5,133 nt of DNA, taken from assembly GCA_021789565.1 (NCBI GenBank), contig JAJYJL010000748.1:1-5133 (forward strand). Direction: 5' to 3'. The position numbers and the translations under genes are program-made. Shown here piece after piece: positions 1 to 5,133 of this stretch. The notes below the pieces were generated by a model. It ran no database searches, had not been told where the DNA came from, and saw nothing but the letters and a program-made list of their open reading frames with translations. This stretch comes from Acidobacteriota bacterium. Lineage in GTDB: Bacteria > Acidobacteriota > Terriglobia > UBA7540. How positions within the stretch are numbered: the first letter of the stretch is position 1; each line of letters begins with the position of its first letter.

Positions 1-1
1 C

Positions 2-346
2 AAGCCCGGAACCACCACGCCGTCCGGTTGCATTCAGGGGATGACGGGCTTGGCGCTGTTAGGTGGAGAGCGTGGGCAGGTTACCGGACCAGGCCTTGCC
101 ACCTTTGATTTCTCATTGTTCAAGAACTTCCGCATCTCGGACAGGTACAACCTCCAGTTCCGAAGTGAATTCTTTAACATCGTGAACCACCCGACGTTTA
201 ACGCCCCGGGCTTTGGTGGCAACGGTGTGGTTTCAATCCCTGGGTCTACAGACTTCACAAGCTCGAACTTTGGCAGAATTGGATCAACACATTTCCCCTT
301 CAACGATCCACGGCAGATCCAATTCGCTTTAAAACTCTACTTCTAG
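2..346 (+). CDS. C-terminal end of an Oar-like TonB-dependent outer-membrane receptor (5' truncated by window edge)
   Basis: The reading frame is open from the left edge and ends at TAG 344-346, giving 114 residues of a much longer protein. The visible part is rich in alternating beta-strand residues. It contains FDFSLFKNFRI, then QFRSEFFNIVNHPTFN, and near the end DPRQIQFALKLYF, finishing on an aromatic residue as outer-membrane beta-barrels do for BAM recognition. From family knowledge, this tail is typical of the roughly 1000-residue acidobacterial receptors that carry an N-terminal carboxypeptidase-regulatory-like domain, a plug and a TonB-dependent barrel. They are thought to import large or oligomeric substrates across the outer membrane. 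The plug and N-terminus are outside the window, so the substrate cannot be guessed. An ATG at position 41 lies inside the gene and is not a start. A strong terminator follows 11 nt after the stop. Confidence 0.88.
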   Translation, partial: KPGTTTPSGCIQGMTGLALLGGERGQVTGPGLATFDFSLFKNFRISDRYNLQFRSEFFNIVNHPTFNAPGFGGNGVVSIPGSTDFTSSNFGRIGSTHFPFNDPRQIQFALKLYF

Positions 347-357
347 TCCGGTTGGCC

Positions 358-392
358 GGCAGGGGTGCGCGATGGTGCACCTCTGCCTTTTT
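358..392 (+). terminator. Rho-independent terminator of the TonB-dependent receptor gene
   Basis: An 11-bp stem pairs GGCAGGGGTGC (358-368) with GCACCTCTGCC (377-387). It has only one G-T wobble, closes an 8-nt loop, and is followed directly by TTTTTCTT. It starts 11 nt after the receptor stop codon. This is a textbook intrinsic terminator on the plus strand and separates the receptor from the downstream genes. Confidence 0.88.
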
Positions 393-503
393 CTTGGGGT
401 TCTACCCGTCCGGGGCAGCAGGAAAAGGCCGAAAACCGTAAAGCATCTAGCGATCGAACCATCTGCGGCACAAATCCGCATGTTCCAGATAGAACCTGCG
501 AAA

Positions 504-531
504 TTCCGGTGTTAGAATAGCGAACTATAAT
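504..531 (+). promoter_or_regulatory. Candidate sigma-70-type promoter with consensus -10 TATAAT
   Basis: TATAAT at 526-531 is a perfect -10 hexamer on the plus strand in an intergenic region, pointing toward the sulfatase-like gene. The best-placed -35 candidate, TTCCGG at 504-509 with a 16-bp spacer, is poor, and there is no extended -10 TG. If the site is used, it would need an activator or be intrinsically weak. The inferred start would be near 538, about 200 nt before the start codon at 741. The -10 is seen directly; its use is inferred. Confidence 0.4.
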
Positions 532-541
532 GAGAGTTCGC
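520..541. promoter_or_regulatory. Inverted repeat overlapping the -10 element, candidate operator
   Basis: GCGAACT (520-526) and AGTTCGC (535-541) are exact reverse complements separated by 8 nt. The candidate -10 TATAAT (526-531) starts in the last base of the left arm and otherwise lies in the spacer. A dimeric repressor bound here would cover the -10 and block open-complex formation. The symmetry is visible; which regulator binds, if any, cannot be told, and no regulator gene lies in the window. Confidence 0.42.
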
Positions 542-557
542 CGGTCCACAGTGGGTT

Positions 558-596
558 TTCCTGCTGGCGAGGAATGATCCGGCGAGGATTATTTTT
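558..596 (+). terminator. Attenuator-like hairpins with T-run in the leader
   Basis: AATGATCC (573-580) pairs with GGATTATT (586-593) as an 8-bp stem with one G-T wobble and a 5-nt GGCGA loop. The five Ts at 592-596 partly belong to the stem. Immediately upstream, TTCCT (558-562) pairs with AGGAA (570-574), and this arm shares bases 573-574 with the second stem, so the two hairpins compete slightly. The stem is AT-rich and weak compared with the terminator at 358-392. It could be a leaky attenuator or chance. Confidence 0.28.
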
Positions 597-657
597 GCGG
601 TGCGGTTTCTAACGGCCATTCAGGCCGATGGGGCACAGATTTTCAGGAGTTGAAACT

Positions 658-677
658 GCGTTGAGTTGATTCAACGC
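658..677. promoter_or_regulatory. 7-bp inverted repeat in the leader of the sulfatase-like gene
   Basis: GCGTTGA (658-664) and TCAACGC (671-677) are exact reverse complements separated by 6 nt. The site lies 64 nt before the start codon and differs in sequence from the repeat at 520-541. It can be a protein-binding site or an mRNA hairpin. There is no T-run after it, so it is not a terminator. Confidence 0.35.
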
Positions 678-723
678 TAGAAAGTTGTTCTTTTCGGGGC
701 GTCTGCCTGATTTGGACCTTGAT

Positions 724-729
724 AAGGGG
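724..729 (+). promoter_or_regulatory. Ribosome binding site of the sulfatase-like gene
   Basis: AAGGGG lies 11 nt before ATG 741. The spacing is on the long side, but the start is supported independently: the next in-frame Met is residue 31, after the twin-arginine motif, so starting there would lose the export signal. Confidence 0.5.
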
Positions 730-740
730 CAAGTAGTTTT

Positions 741-1925
741 ATGCGTTCATCGTTCTTGCCAAAGGTGAATCACCTGAGCCCTCTTGCTGTCGCGGAAGCC
801 GTTTCCTGCAACCGGCGCGACTTTCTGAGGATGGTGACAGGCGCAACGGCGGCTGCGACTCTGGTTGGACTTTCGCCGGTGCACGCGATTGCTTCTCCCA
901 AGCCGCTCAAGCATAAAGCCGTCGTGGTGACTTTTGGTGGAGGCTGCCGCGATGAAGAAACCTTCATGCCTGAAGGCCAGAAAAATATTCCGCACCTTCT
1001 CAAGGAACTTATTCCGCAATCCACGTTTTTCACGCGGGTCATCAACCGGGGCATTCTCGGGCACTACGTTGCAACAGCCAGCCTGGCAACGGGAGCGTAC
1101 GAAACTTTCGATAACTTCGCCGCAGTTCCTCCGGGCAACCCAACGATCTTTGAGTATTTCCGCAAGGGTTTGAAGCGCCCCCTTCATGACGCCTGGGTTG
1201 TAGCGCCTGCCAATGGCTTCAACCGCATTGGGGGCAGCGACGCCCGCTCATTCGGGCCGAACTACGCAGCCAACGTTATTCTGCCAAAAAGGCTGCTGAA
1301 GAAAGCCCTCTCCTCGACGAGTGATGCCCGCTACGAACACCTGCTGGTGGACAATTATGAGACCCCGCTGCTGGCGCCGGAAGTGAGAGGGAATGAGTTC
1401 GACCTTCACCAGTTTTCGGAACTGCTGAAGCTTTCCGTTTCTGATTTTGTTGCCCATGCGCTGACACTTTCAAGCCCCGATGAACTTTCGGTATATATTG
1501 CCCGCCAGCTGATGCGGCTATACGCACCAAGCCTGCTCTGGATTACTTTGCATGACATGGACGTCGCCCATTCAGGCTCCTTTTCGCTTTATATCGATGG
1601 GATCCAGCGCACGGACCGGCTTTGCGCTGAAATCTGGAACGAAATTCAGAGCCATCCCGAATATGCCGGCAAGACGACGATGTTTATCCTGCCGGATTTC
1701 GGCCGCGACTCAGACCTGGATGCGGGCGGTAACGGCTTCCAGCACCATCGCACGGGCGATGCCCTTTCACGCACAACGTGGATGATGGTGCTGGGTCCGG
1801 GAGTGCGCCAGAACACCGTGGTGGAGAGTCCGGTGGAACCCGTGGACCTTGTTCCTACGCTGGGCGCGTTGCTGGGATTCTCAACAGCGAGGAGTACCGG
1901 CGCGCCGATCAAGGAGGTTTCCTAG
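741..1925 (+). CDS. Tat-exported alkaline phosphatase/sulfatase-superfamily-like protein
   Basis: The protein has 394 residues. Residues 24-30, NRRDFLR, form a near-consensus twin-arginine motif. A small-residue hydrophobic stretch follows (about 32-47) and AIA at 49-51 gives a signal peptidase site, so a folded protein is probably exported. The mature part resembles the alkaline phosphatase superfamily: a first strand KAVVVTFGGG (59-68), a nucleophile-like segment GHYVATASLATG (107-118), a metal-ligand-like HDMDVAHSG (271-279), a DFGRD motif (319-323), a late HH pair (335-336), and a typical VEPVDLVPTLGALLG end (365-379). The usual Asp at the end of strand 1 is replaced by GGGCRDEE, and the His of the canonical DH pair is Phe320. 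The active site is therefore atypical, and the reaction (phosphate, sulfate or other ester) is not predictable. It is probably co-transcribed with the next gene, whose ribosome binding site it contains. It could also be a non-catalytic homologue. Confidence 0.75.
   Translation: MRSSFLPKVNHLSPLAVAEAVSCNRRDFLRMVTGATAAATLVGLSPVHAIASPKPLKHKAVVVTFGGGCRDEETFMPEGQKNIPHLLKELIPQSTFFTRVINRGILGHYVATASLATGAYETFDNFAAVPPGNPTIFEYFRKGLKRPLHDAWVVAPANGFNRIGGSDARSFGPNYAANVILPKRLLKKALSSTSDARYEHLLVDNYETPLLAPEVRGNEFDLHQFSELLKLSVSDFVAHALTLSSPDELSVYIARQLMRLYAPSLLWITLHDMDVAHSGSFSLYIDGIQRTDRLCAEIWNEIQSHPEYAGKTTMFILPDFGRDSDLDAGGNGFQHHRTGDALSRTTWMMVLGPGVRQNTVVESPVEPVDLVPTLGALLGFSTARSTGAPIKEVS
1911..1917 (+). promoter_or_regulatory. 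Strong Shine-Dalgarno inside the upstream gene, sets the start at 1931
   Basis: AAGGAGG lies in the last codons of the sulfatase-like gene, before its TAG at 1923-1925, and 13 nt ahead of ATG 1931. The spacing is longer than ideal, but no in-frame start codon lies closer. Its position across the stop codon suggests translational coupling of the two genes. Confidence 0.65.
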
Positions 1926-1930
1926 AGGCC

Positions 1931-3295
1931 ATGCTTCCTTCGGAGATCAGACCCGAACAGTTCAAGGGCTACCCGCCGCTGGCAAGACAGGTGGCCGTCG
2001 GTCACATTGAACTGTTCCGCCAACTTCCGTTGGCCTTCGCTCCGCTTATCCTCCAGCAGCTTGAACAATACGACTGGAAATTCCCGGCCGAACGCCGGGA
2101 GATTGACCATCAGATTTCCTATCTTTCTTCGCGCTCCAGGGAGCAAATGATCGCTCTGGTGTCCGGATTCGAGCAACTGAAGCTTTCGCCACATCTTGAA
2201 CGATTTGACTGGGTGAATTCTCCCGGAAACTTCTCCCAGCAGCTCTCCGCTTATCTCTGGGCGACACACCAGATTGACCCTTTCCGCGCCGCGGCAGAGA
2301 AGTTTATGGATACGGTTAACGCCTCGCTGCCACCGGAGCGACTAGCGGCACCGCGCCTCGGGATTGTCCTCGTCGGAAACGGAGTGAAAGAGAACCATTA
2401 CCCGCTCTTCCGCAAGCTCAGGCCCTACGGCACGTATTTTACGCAGGTTAATCCGTCAAATGGACTACGCATCCTGCTGGATGTAGCCGCGGCACGCGCG
2501 GTGGCTCATGCGGTTCCTTTTGGCCACTGGTATATCGATGGCGGCCCGCCAGAGACCCTCCCGAACAATCCCCTGATTACGGTTTCCTACACCGCTCTGA
2601 AGCCTGTTCGCACGGCGATTCTGCAGAAGATTACCAGGGCCATCAATGGAGGGATCAGCGGGCCGGAAGCATTGACCAGCTTGCTTTTCAAAATTCGGCC
2701 GGAAGAAGTTGGATTGAGCGGAAAGCCCGAGGATGAAGTTCTGGGCCATCTCGAAACCGCCATCTTCACTCAGGGACAGGGGACGCAGATTTTCAGCACA
2801 ACGTTTGTGCAATGGACAGCGCGTGAAGTCCTGCGGCGCGCCCAGCCGCTCACGATCGTGGCGCGTTTCACGCCTCGCCAGCGCCAGCGTCCCATGAATG
2901 AACTCCTCTCCGGTAAGGATTCGAACCCCGAACCTGATCTGATGGGGTCGCTGATTGACGCGGACATGGGAGCTTTCCTGACGTGGGTTGACCAGCAGCG
3001 GTTATCCGGAGCAAAGCAAGCGTCTTTCCTGGCCTGGTTTGAAGGACACAATGAGGCGTTGGCGATCTCCCCCTTCCTGCCGCACAACACTCAATCCGAC
3101 AGTTCCATTGACATGAACGGCTTGCTCAATCAGATGGGCCTGAAAACAGCCGAACTCAGGACGCCTTGTGAGCACCCTTCGGCGCAGTCCGCAACATTGA
3201 AGCCGCCGCGGGATAATTATGTCCTCGATCGAATTGATAAAAACGTGGACTCGGTTGATTTCCTGAATGGGGCTGACTACGGGGACGATTCGTAG
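1931..3295 (+). CDS. Uncharacterised 454-residue cytoplasmic protein, partner of the sulfatase-like gene
   Basis: I do not recognise this protein. It has no signal peptide or membrane segment. Residues 1-130 look mainly alpha-helical, with many Gln, Leu and Arg residues. Residues 141-205 look like an alpha/beta segment: a strand-like LGIVLVGNG (143-151) followed by helices, then GHWYIDGGPPE (198-208). Residues 213-305 are again mixed, with a Gly-rich GQGTQIFSTTF (282-292). The last 50 residues or so are polar and possibly disordered. The frame also opens upstream at ATG 1778, but that stretch lies within the preceding gene and reads as its shadow. ATG 1931 has a strong ribosome binding site and starts 5 nt after the upstream stop, so an operon and shared task are likely. 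The frame is intact and codon use matches its surroundings. Nothing in it points to a defined enzymatic activity. Confidence 0.8.
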   Translation: MLPSEIRPEQFKGYPPLARQVAVGHIELFRQLPLAFAPLILQQLEQYDWKFPAERREIDHQISYLSSRSREQMIALVSGFEQLKLSPHLERFDWVNSPGNFSQQLSAYLWATHQIDPFRAAAEKFMDTVNASLPPERLAAPRLGIVLVGNGVKENHYPLFRKLRPYGTYFTQVNPSNGLRILLDVAAARAVAHAVPFGHWYIDGGPPETLPNNPLITVSYTALKPVRTAILQKITRAINGGISGPEALTSLLFKIRPEEVGLSGKPEDEVLGHLETAIFTQGQGTQIFSTTFVQWTAREVLRRAQPLTIVARFTPRQRQRPMNELLSGKDSNPEPDLMGSLIDADMGAFLTWVDQQRLSGAKQASFLAWFEGHNEALAISPFLPHNTQSDSSIDMNGLLNQMGLKTAELRTPCEHPSAQSATLKPPRDNYVLDRIDKNVDSVDFLNGADYGDDS

Positions 3296-3357
3296 AGGAC
3301 AACGCCCTTCTTTCATCGCAGAATTGCAACCCCCAAAATCTAAGCCGCTGATCTTTC
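3296..3357. other. Short convergent intergenic gap
   Basis: Sixty-two bases separate the stop codons of the two convergent genes. I see no stem followed by a T-run on either strand. A 5-bp inverted repeat TTCTC-AAG-GAGAA at 3355-3367 lies mostly within the end of the minus-strand gene and lacks a T-run, so it is not a credible terminator. Confidence 0.5.
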
Positions 3358-4626
3358 TCAAGGAGAAGCATGTCCGCGCAATTTTTCATACAGTGCAAGT
3401 TCAGCCGCGGCCTTTTCCTTCTCGCCCAGACGCTCATAATCCTGTGCCAGGCGGTAATGGGCGGTAGCGAGTTGGGAGTTCAAGCGGATGGCTGCGACGT
3501 ATTCGCTCGCGGCGCGCTCGGTGGACTTTTGCTCATCATAGATCATTCCCAGTTGCAGGTGCGAAGCCGCATCGTTCGGGTCTAACGCAACGGCTTTCTC
3601 GAATTCAGCCTGGGCATTTGCAAGAATTGTTGAGTTGTGGTTCGCGCGAAAATGGTTCCACAGAGAGAGTCCATAAGCATAATGGCCTTGCGCGTTCCCG
3701 GGGTGAAGGTCCGAAAATTGTTTAACCACGCTCGCCGCTGCTGCATCGGGCGCAAACTGTAATGCCTCTGCAAGCATGACGATCGGTGCGGAATCGCCGG
3801 GTGCCAGGCGGGCCGCTTCAGAGAGAGCACTCACTGCTGCCGGATATTTTCCGGCACCGTAAAGCGACAGGCCAAGACCCATTTGCAAACGTCCCGAACG
3901 CGGGTAACGGGCCGTTGCCTTCTCAAAAACGGTTGTGGCCTGCGCATAATCCTTTTGCGCCAGCAGCGCGCTTCCTGACCGTTCCAGTTTCGCTTCCCGG
4001 GAATTCACGGGAGCGCTCGCGTTTCCTTTTCCTTCTGGGCTGCCCGCAACCGCTGGCGATTTTGGAGCAGCAAGGTATTGCTGCAGCATTTTGACGGCCT
4101 GCGCGGAAGCCGCATTGCTGTAGCCGCCGCCTCCCGATGGATTTTGCAGTCGCCCCTGTTTGAAGTCCGGCTGGTTGTAAAAAGTGACAGGACCAAGCGA
4201 GCTGGCCTTGCTCGCGGTCTCTACTTGGGCGGCGCCTGCAATAAAATTCAGTTCGACTGTTTTCCCGGCCTTGACTTCCACGGTTCTTACAGTGGTTCCC
4301 ATCTGTCCGGCAAATTTGACTTCCACCCTGTACGTCCCAGGTTCGACCGGCGGGAATCGGAACCGCCCCTGGTCGTCGGTATAAACGGACGTGACCTCTT
4401 GCCCGCCCGATGCCCGGGCAATTACCTTCGTGTGTGGAATGGGTGCGCCCGATTTAGTCCTTACTGTACCGGAAATGATACCGGCTGCCCCGGCATAGAG
4501 CCCGGCTGAAATCAGCAGCGACAGCCCCAGGCTTGCTTTCCCAATTCCGAAGCGAGGCCGCCGCAGTCCGTGCAGATGGTTTTGCCGGGAACGTTTGGAT
4601 GGACACATGAACGGGGCATCCCACAT
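3358..4626 (-). CDS. Membrane-anchored or secreted protein with carboxypeptidase-regulatory-like domain and TPR repeats
   Basis: Starting at ATG 4626 gives 422 residues. An Arg/Lys-rich N-terminus (1-30) precedes a hydrophobic segment (about 31-50) that is either a signal peptide or a signal anchor. Residues 49-128 are a carboxypeptidase-regulatory-like beta-sandwich, with ISGTVRTKSGAPIPHTKV at the start and the hallmark TDDQGRFRFPPVEPGTYRVEV (83-103). A linker (129-209) contains FYNQPDF and a Gly-rich patch. Residues 210-418 form about six TPR units; the clearest are 210-243, 244-277 and 353-386, the third is degenerate, and the fourth has a six-residue insertion. TPR proteins are generally protein-binding scaffolds, so an assembly role in the periplasm is plausible, not shown. 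ATG 4626 is preferred because AGGA lies 7 nt upstream. A TTG at 4662 would add 12 residues but has no binding site, and ATG 4608 has a poorer one. It follows another TPR gene by 69 nt in the same direction. Confidence 0.82.
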   Translation of the reverse strand: MWDAPFMCPSKRSRQNHLHGLRRPRFGIGKASLGLSLLISAGLYAGAAGIISGTVRTKSGAPIPHTKVIARASGGQEVTSVYTDDQGRFRFPPVEPGTYRVEVKFAGQMGTTVRTVEVKAGKTVELNFIAGAAQVETASKASSLGPVTFYNQPDFKQGRLQNPSGGGGYSNAASAQAVKMLQQYLAAPKSPAVAGSPEGKGNASAPVNSREAKLERSGSALLAQKDYAQATTVFEKATARYPRSGRLQMGLGLSLYGAGKYPAAVSALSEAARLAPGDSAPIVMLAEALQFAPDAAAASVVKQFSDLHPGNAQGHYAYGLSLWNHFRANHNSTILANAQAEFEKAVALDPNDAASHLQLGMIYDEQKSTERAASEYVAAIRLNSQLATAHYRLAQDYERLGEKEKAAAELALYEKLRGHASP

Positions 4627-4632
4627 TGTCAG

Positions 4633-4637
4633 TTCCT
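4633..4637 (-). promoter_or_regulatory. Ribosome binding site that fixes the start at 4626
   Basis: On the minus strand, AGGAA occupies 4637-4633; its AGGA core ends 7 nt before ATG 4626. The alternative TTG start at 4662 has only a GC-rich and T-rich stretch ahead of it with no purine-rich site. Confidence 0.6.
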
Positions 4638-4695
4638 GAAACAATTTTCGCAGAAGGGACAAAAACAGACAAGCCGCGCGCTGCCCGGTGCAATG

Positions 4696-5133
4696 CTATT
4701 GCTGGAGTTGCCGCAAATACTGTTGCGCAAGCTGATGCCCCGGAATCTGCGCCAACAATGCTTTTAGTACTTCCGTGGCTTCTGCGCGTTTGCCCATACT
4801 GATGTCTACCCGCGCGAGGTTCAGATAAGGCTGGTCAAACTTCGGTGCTCTCTGGATGCACTGGGAAAAAGCCTCAGCCGCTCGATCTAACTGGCCGGTC
4901 AGGGCATAAACCACGCCCAGGTTGTCGAGCGCCTCGGCGTTTTCCGGCTGCAGGTGAACGGCCCGCTCAAGGTAGGTCTCCGCCTCACCGTTCTGGCCCT
5001 GCGCCGGAAAAATCATTCCCAGCTTGTAATTCAGTTGGGGGTCATCGGGCAGCCGCTTCAATGCGGTCTCAAGAAGTTGCTGCGCATCCTGGATGCGGTG
5101 TTGGGTCCGGTAAAGATCGGCCAGATTGCTGAT
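4696..5133 (-). CDS. C-terminal part of a tetratricopeptide-repeat protein (5' truncated by window edge)
   Basis: The minus-strand frame is open from the right edge to TAG 4698-4696, giving 145 residues. They form about four consecutive TPR units: a partial one at 1-31, then 32-65, 66-99 and 100-134, followed by a short Gln-rich tail. Units two and three are canonical, for example ALDNLGVVYALTGQLDRAAE (68-87), with the Leu/Gly/Tyr/Ala/Pro pattern in place. The codon at 5061 is an internal TTG and not a credible start, as the repeat pattern continues upstream of it. The rest of the protein lies outside the window, so it may carry another domain; in Acidobacteriota, TPR tails occur on several kinds of protein. 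It is 69 nt upstream of the next TPR gene on the same strand, so the two probably share a transcript. Confidence 0.85.
   Translation of the reverse strand: MSNLADLYRTQHRIQDAQQLLETALKRLPDDPQLNYKLGMIFPAQGQNGEAETYLERAVHLQPENAEALDNLGVVYALTGQLDRAAEAFSQCIQRAPKFDQPYLNLARVDISMGKRAEATEVLKALLAQIPGHQLAQQYLRQLQQ

Larger units (their letters stand above)
393..740 (+). other. Long non-coding intergenic and leader region upstream of the sulfatase-like gene
   Basis: About 350 nt between the receptor terminator and the next start codon hold no convincing gene. The ATG codons at 574 and 628 open frames of only 12 and 13 codons without properly spaced ribosome binding sites. The region instead holds a candidate promoter near 504-531, an inverted repeat at 520-541, two adjacent hairpins at 558-593 followed by a T-run, a small hairpin CGGCC-ATTCA-GGCCG at 613-627, and a further inverted repeat at 658-677. 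An 8-bp direct repeat GGCGAGGA occurs at 566-573 and 581-588. If transcription starts near 538, the downstream mRNA has a structured 5' leader of about 200 nt. Confidence 0.6.

Noticed and set aside
464..480. TGCGG-N7-CCGCA inverted repeat upstream of the candidate promoter
   Set aside because: The 5-bp arms are short enough to be chance, with no T-run and no clear relation to the promoter elements.
574..669. Possible leader peptides of 12 and 13 codons starting at ATG 574 and ATG 628
   Set aside because: The first has its purine run directly against the ATG and the second has no binding site; neither shows a run of regulatory codons that would suggest translation-controlled attenuation.
747..1187. 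Long minus-strand open frame opposite the sulfatase-like gene
   Set aside because: It is rich in Arg, Cys and His, as expected for an antisense shadow of a GC-rich gene, and shows no domain or start signal.
1778..1930. Upstream extension of the unknown gene to ATG 1778
   Set aside because: It would overlap the sulfatase-like gene by 148 nt, reads as a Gly/Arg-rich low-complexity shadow, and has no ribosome binding site as good as the one before ATG 1931.
3355..3367. TTCTC-AAG-GAGAA hairpin as a terminator between the convergent genes
   Set aside because: The stem is only 5 bp, it overlaps coding sequence, and no T-run follows on either strand.
4078..4509. 143-codon plus-strand open frame opposite the TPR/regulatory-domain gene
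   Set aside because: It lies fully within a well-supported minus-strand gene with recognisable domains, and its own translation has no recognisable features.
4627..4662. TTG start at 4662 for the minus-strand carboxypeptidase-regulatory-like/TPR gene
   Set aside because: It has no Shine-Dalgarno sequence, while ATG 4626 has AGGA at good spacing; the added 12 residues also lengthen an already long stretch before the hydrophobic segment.

Overview
The window most likely comes from an Acidobacteriota chromosome or metagenome bin. The main clue is the first, partial gene: its end is typical of the very large Oar-like TonB-dependent receptors that are highly expanded in that phylum, with a FNIVNHPTF-type motif and a final strand ending in aromatic Phe. 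The two genes on the minus strand fit the same origin: TPR proteins, one with a carboxypeptidase-regulatory-like domain in front. The assignment is from protein style, not from a marker gene.

Layout. (1) Positions 2-346, plus strand: 3' end of the outer-membrane receptor gene, closed by a strong intrinsic terminator at 358-392. (2) Positions 393-740: a long non-coding leader region. It holds a consensus -10 hexamer inside a perfect 7-bp inverted repeat, an attenuator-like hairpin with a T-run, and two more small hairpins. (3) Positions 741-3295, plus strand: a two-gene unit. The first gene encodes a Tat-exported protein with the look of the alkaline phosphatase/sulfatase superfamily. The second, starting 5 nt after the first one's stop with its Shine-Dalgarno sequence inside the first gene, encodes a 454-residue protein I do not recognise and that has no export signal. 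(4) Positions 3358-5133, minus strand, convergent with (3): a TPR gene entering from the right edge, followed 69 nt later by a gene for a membrane-anchored or secreted protein with a carboxypeptidase-regulatory-like domain and about six TPR units.

How they may work together. The receptor is transcriptionally insulated from the next genes by its terminator. The sulfatase-like gene and its downstream partner are probably co-transcribed and translationally coupled, so a shared task is likely, with the enzyme-like product outside the cytoplasm and the partner inside. The two TPR proteins form a separate operon of likely scaffold proteins. No mobile element, CRISPR array, tRNA or rRNA is visible. 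The best candidate for something undescribed is the exported AP-fold protein with non-canonical metal-site motifs, its uncharacterised partner, and the structured leader in front of them.
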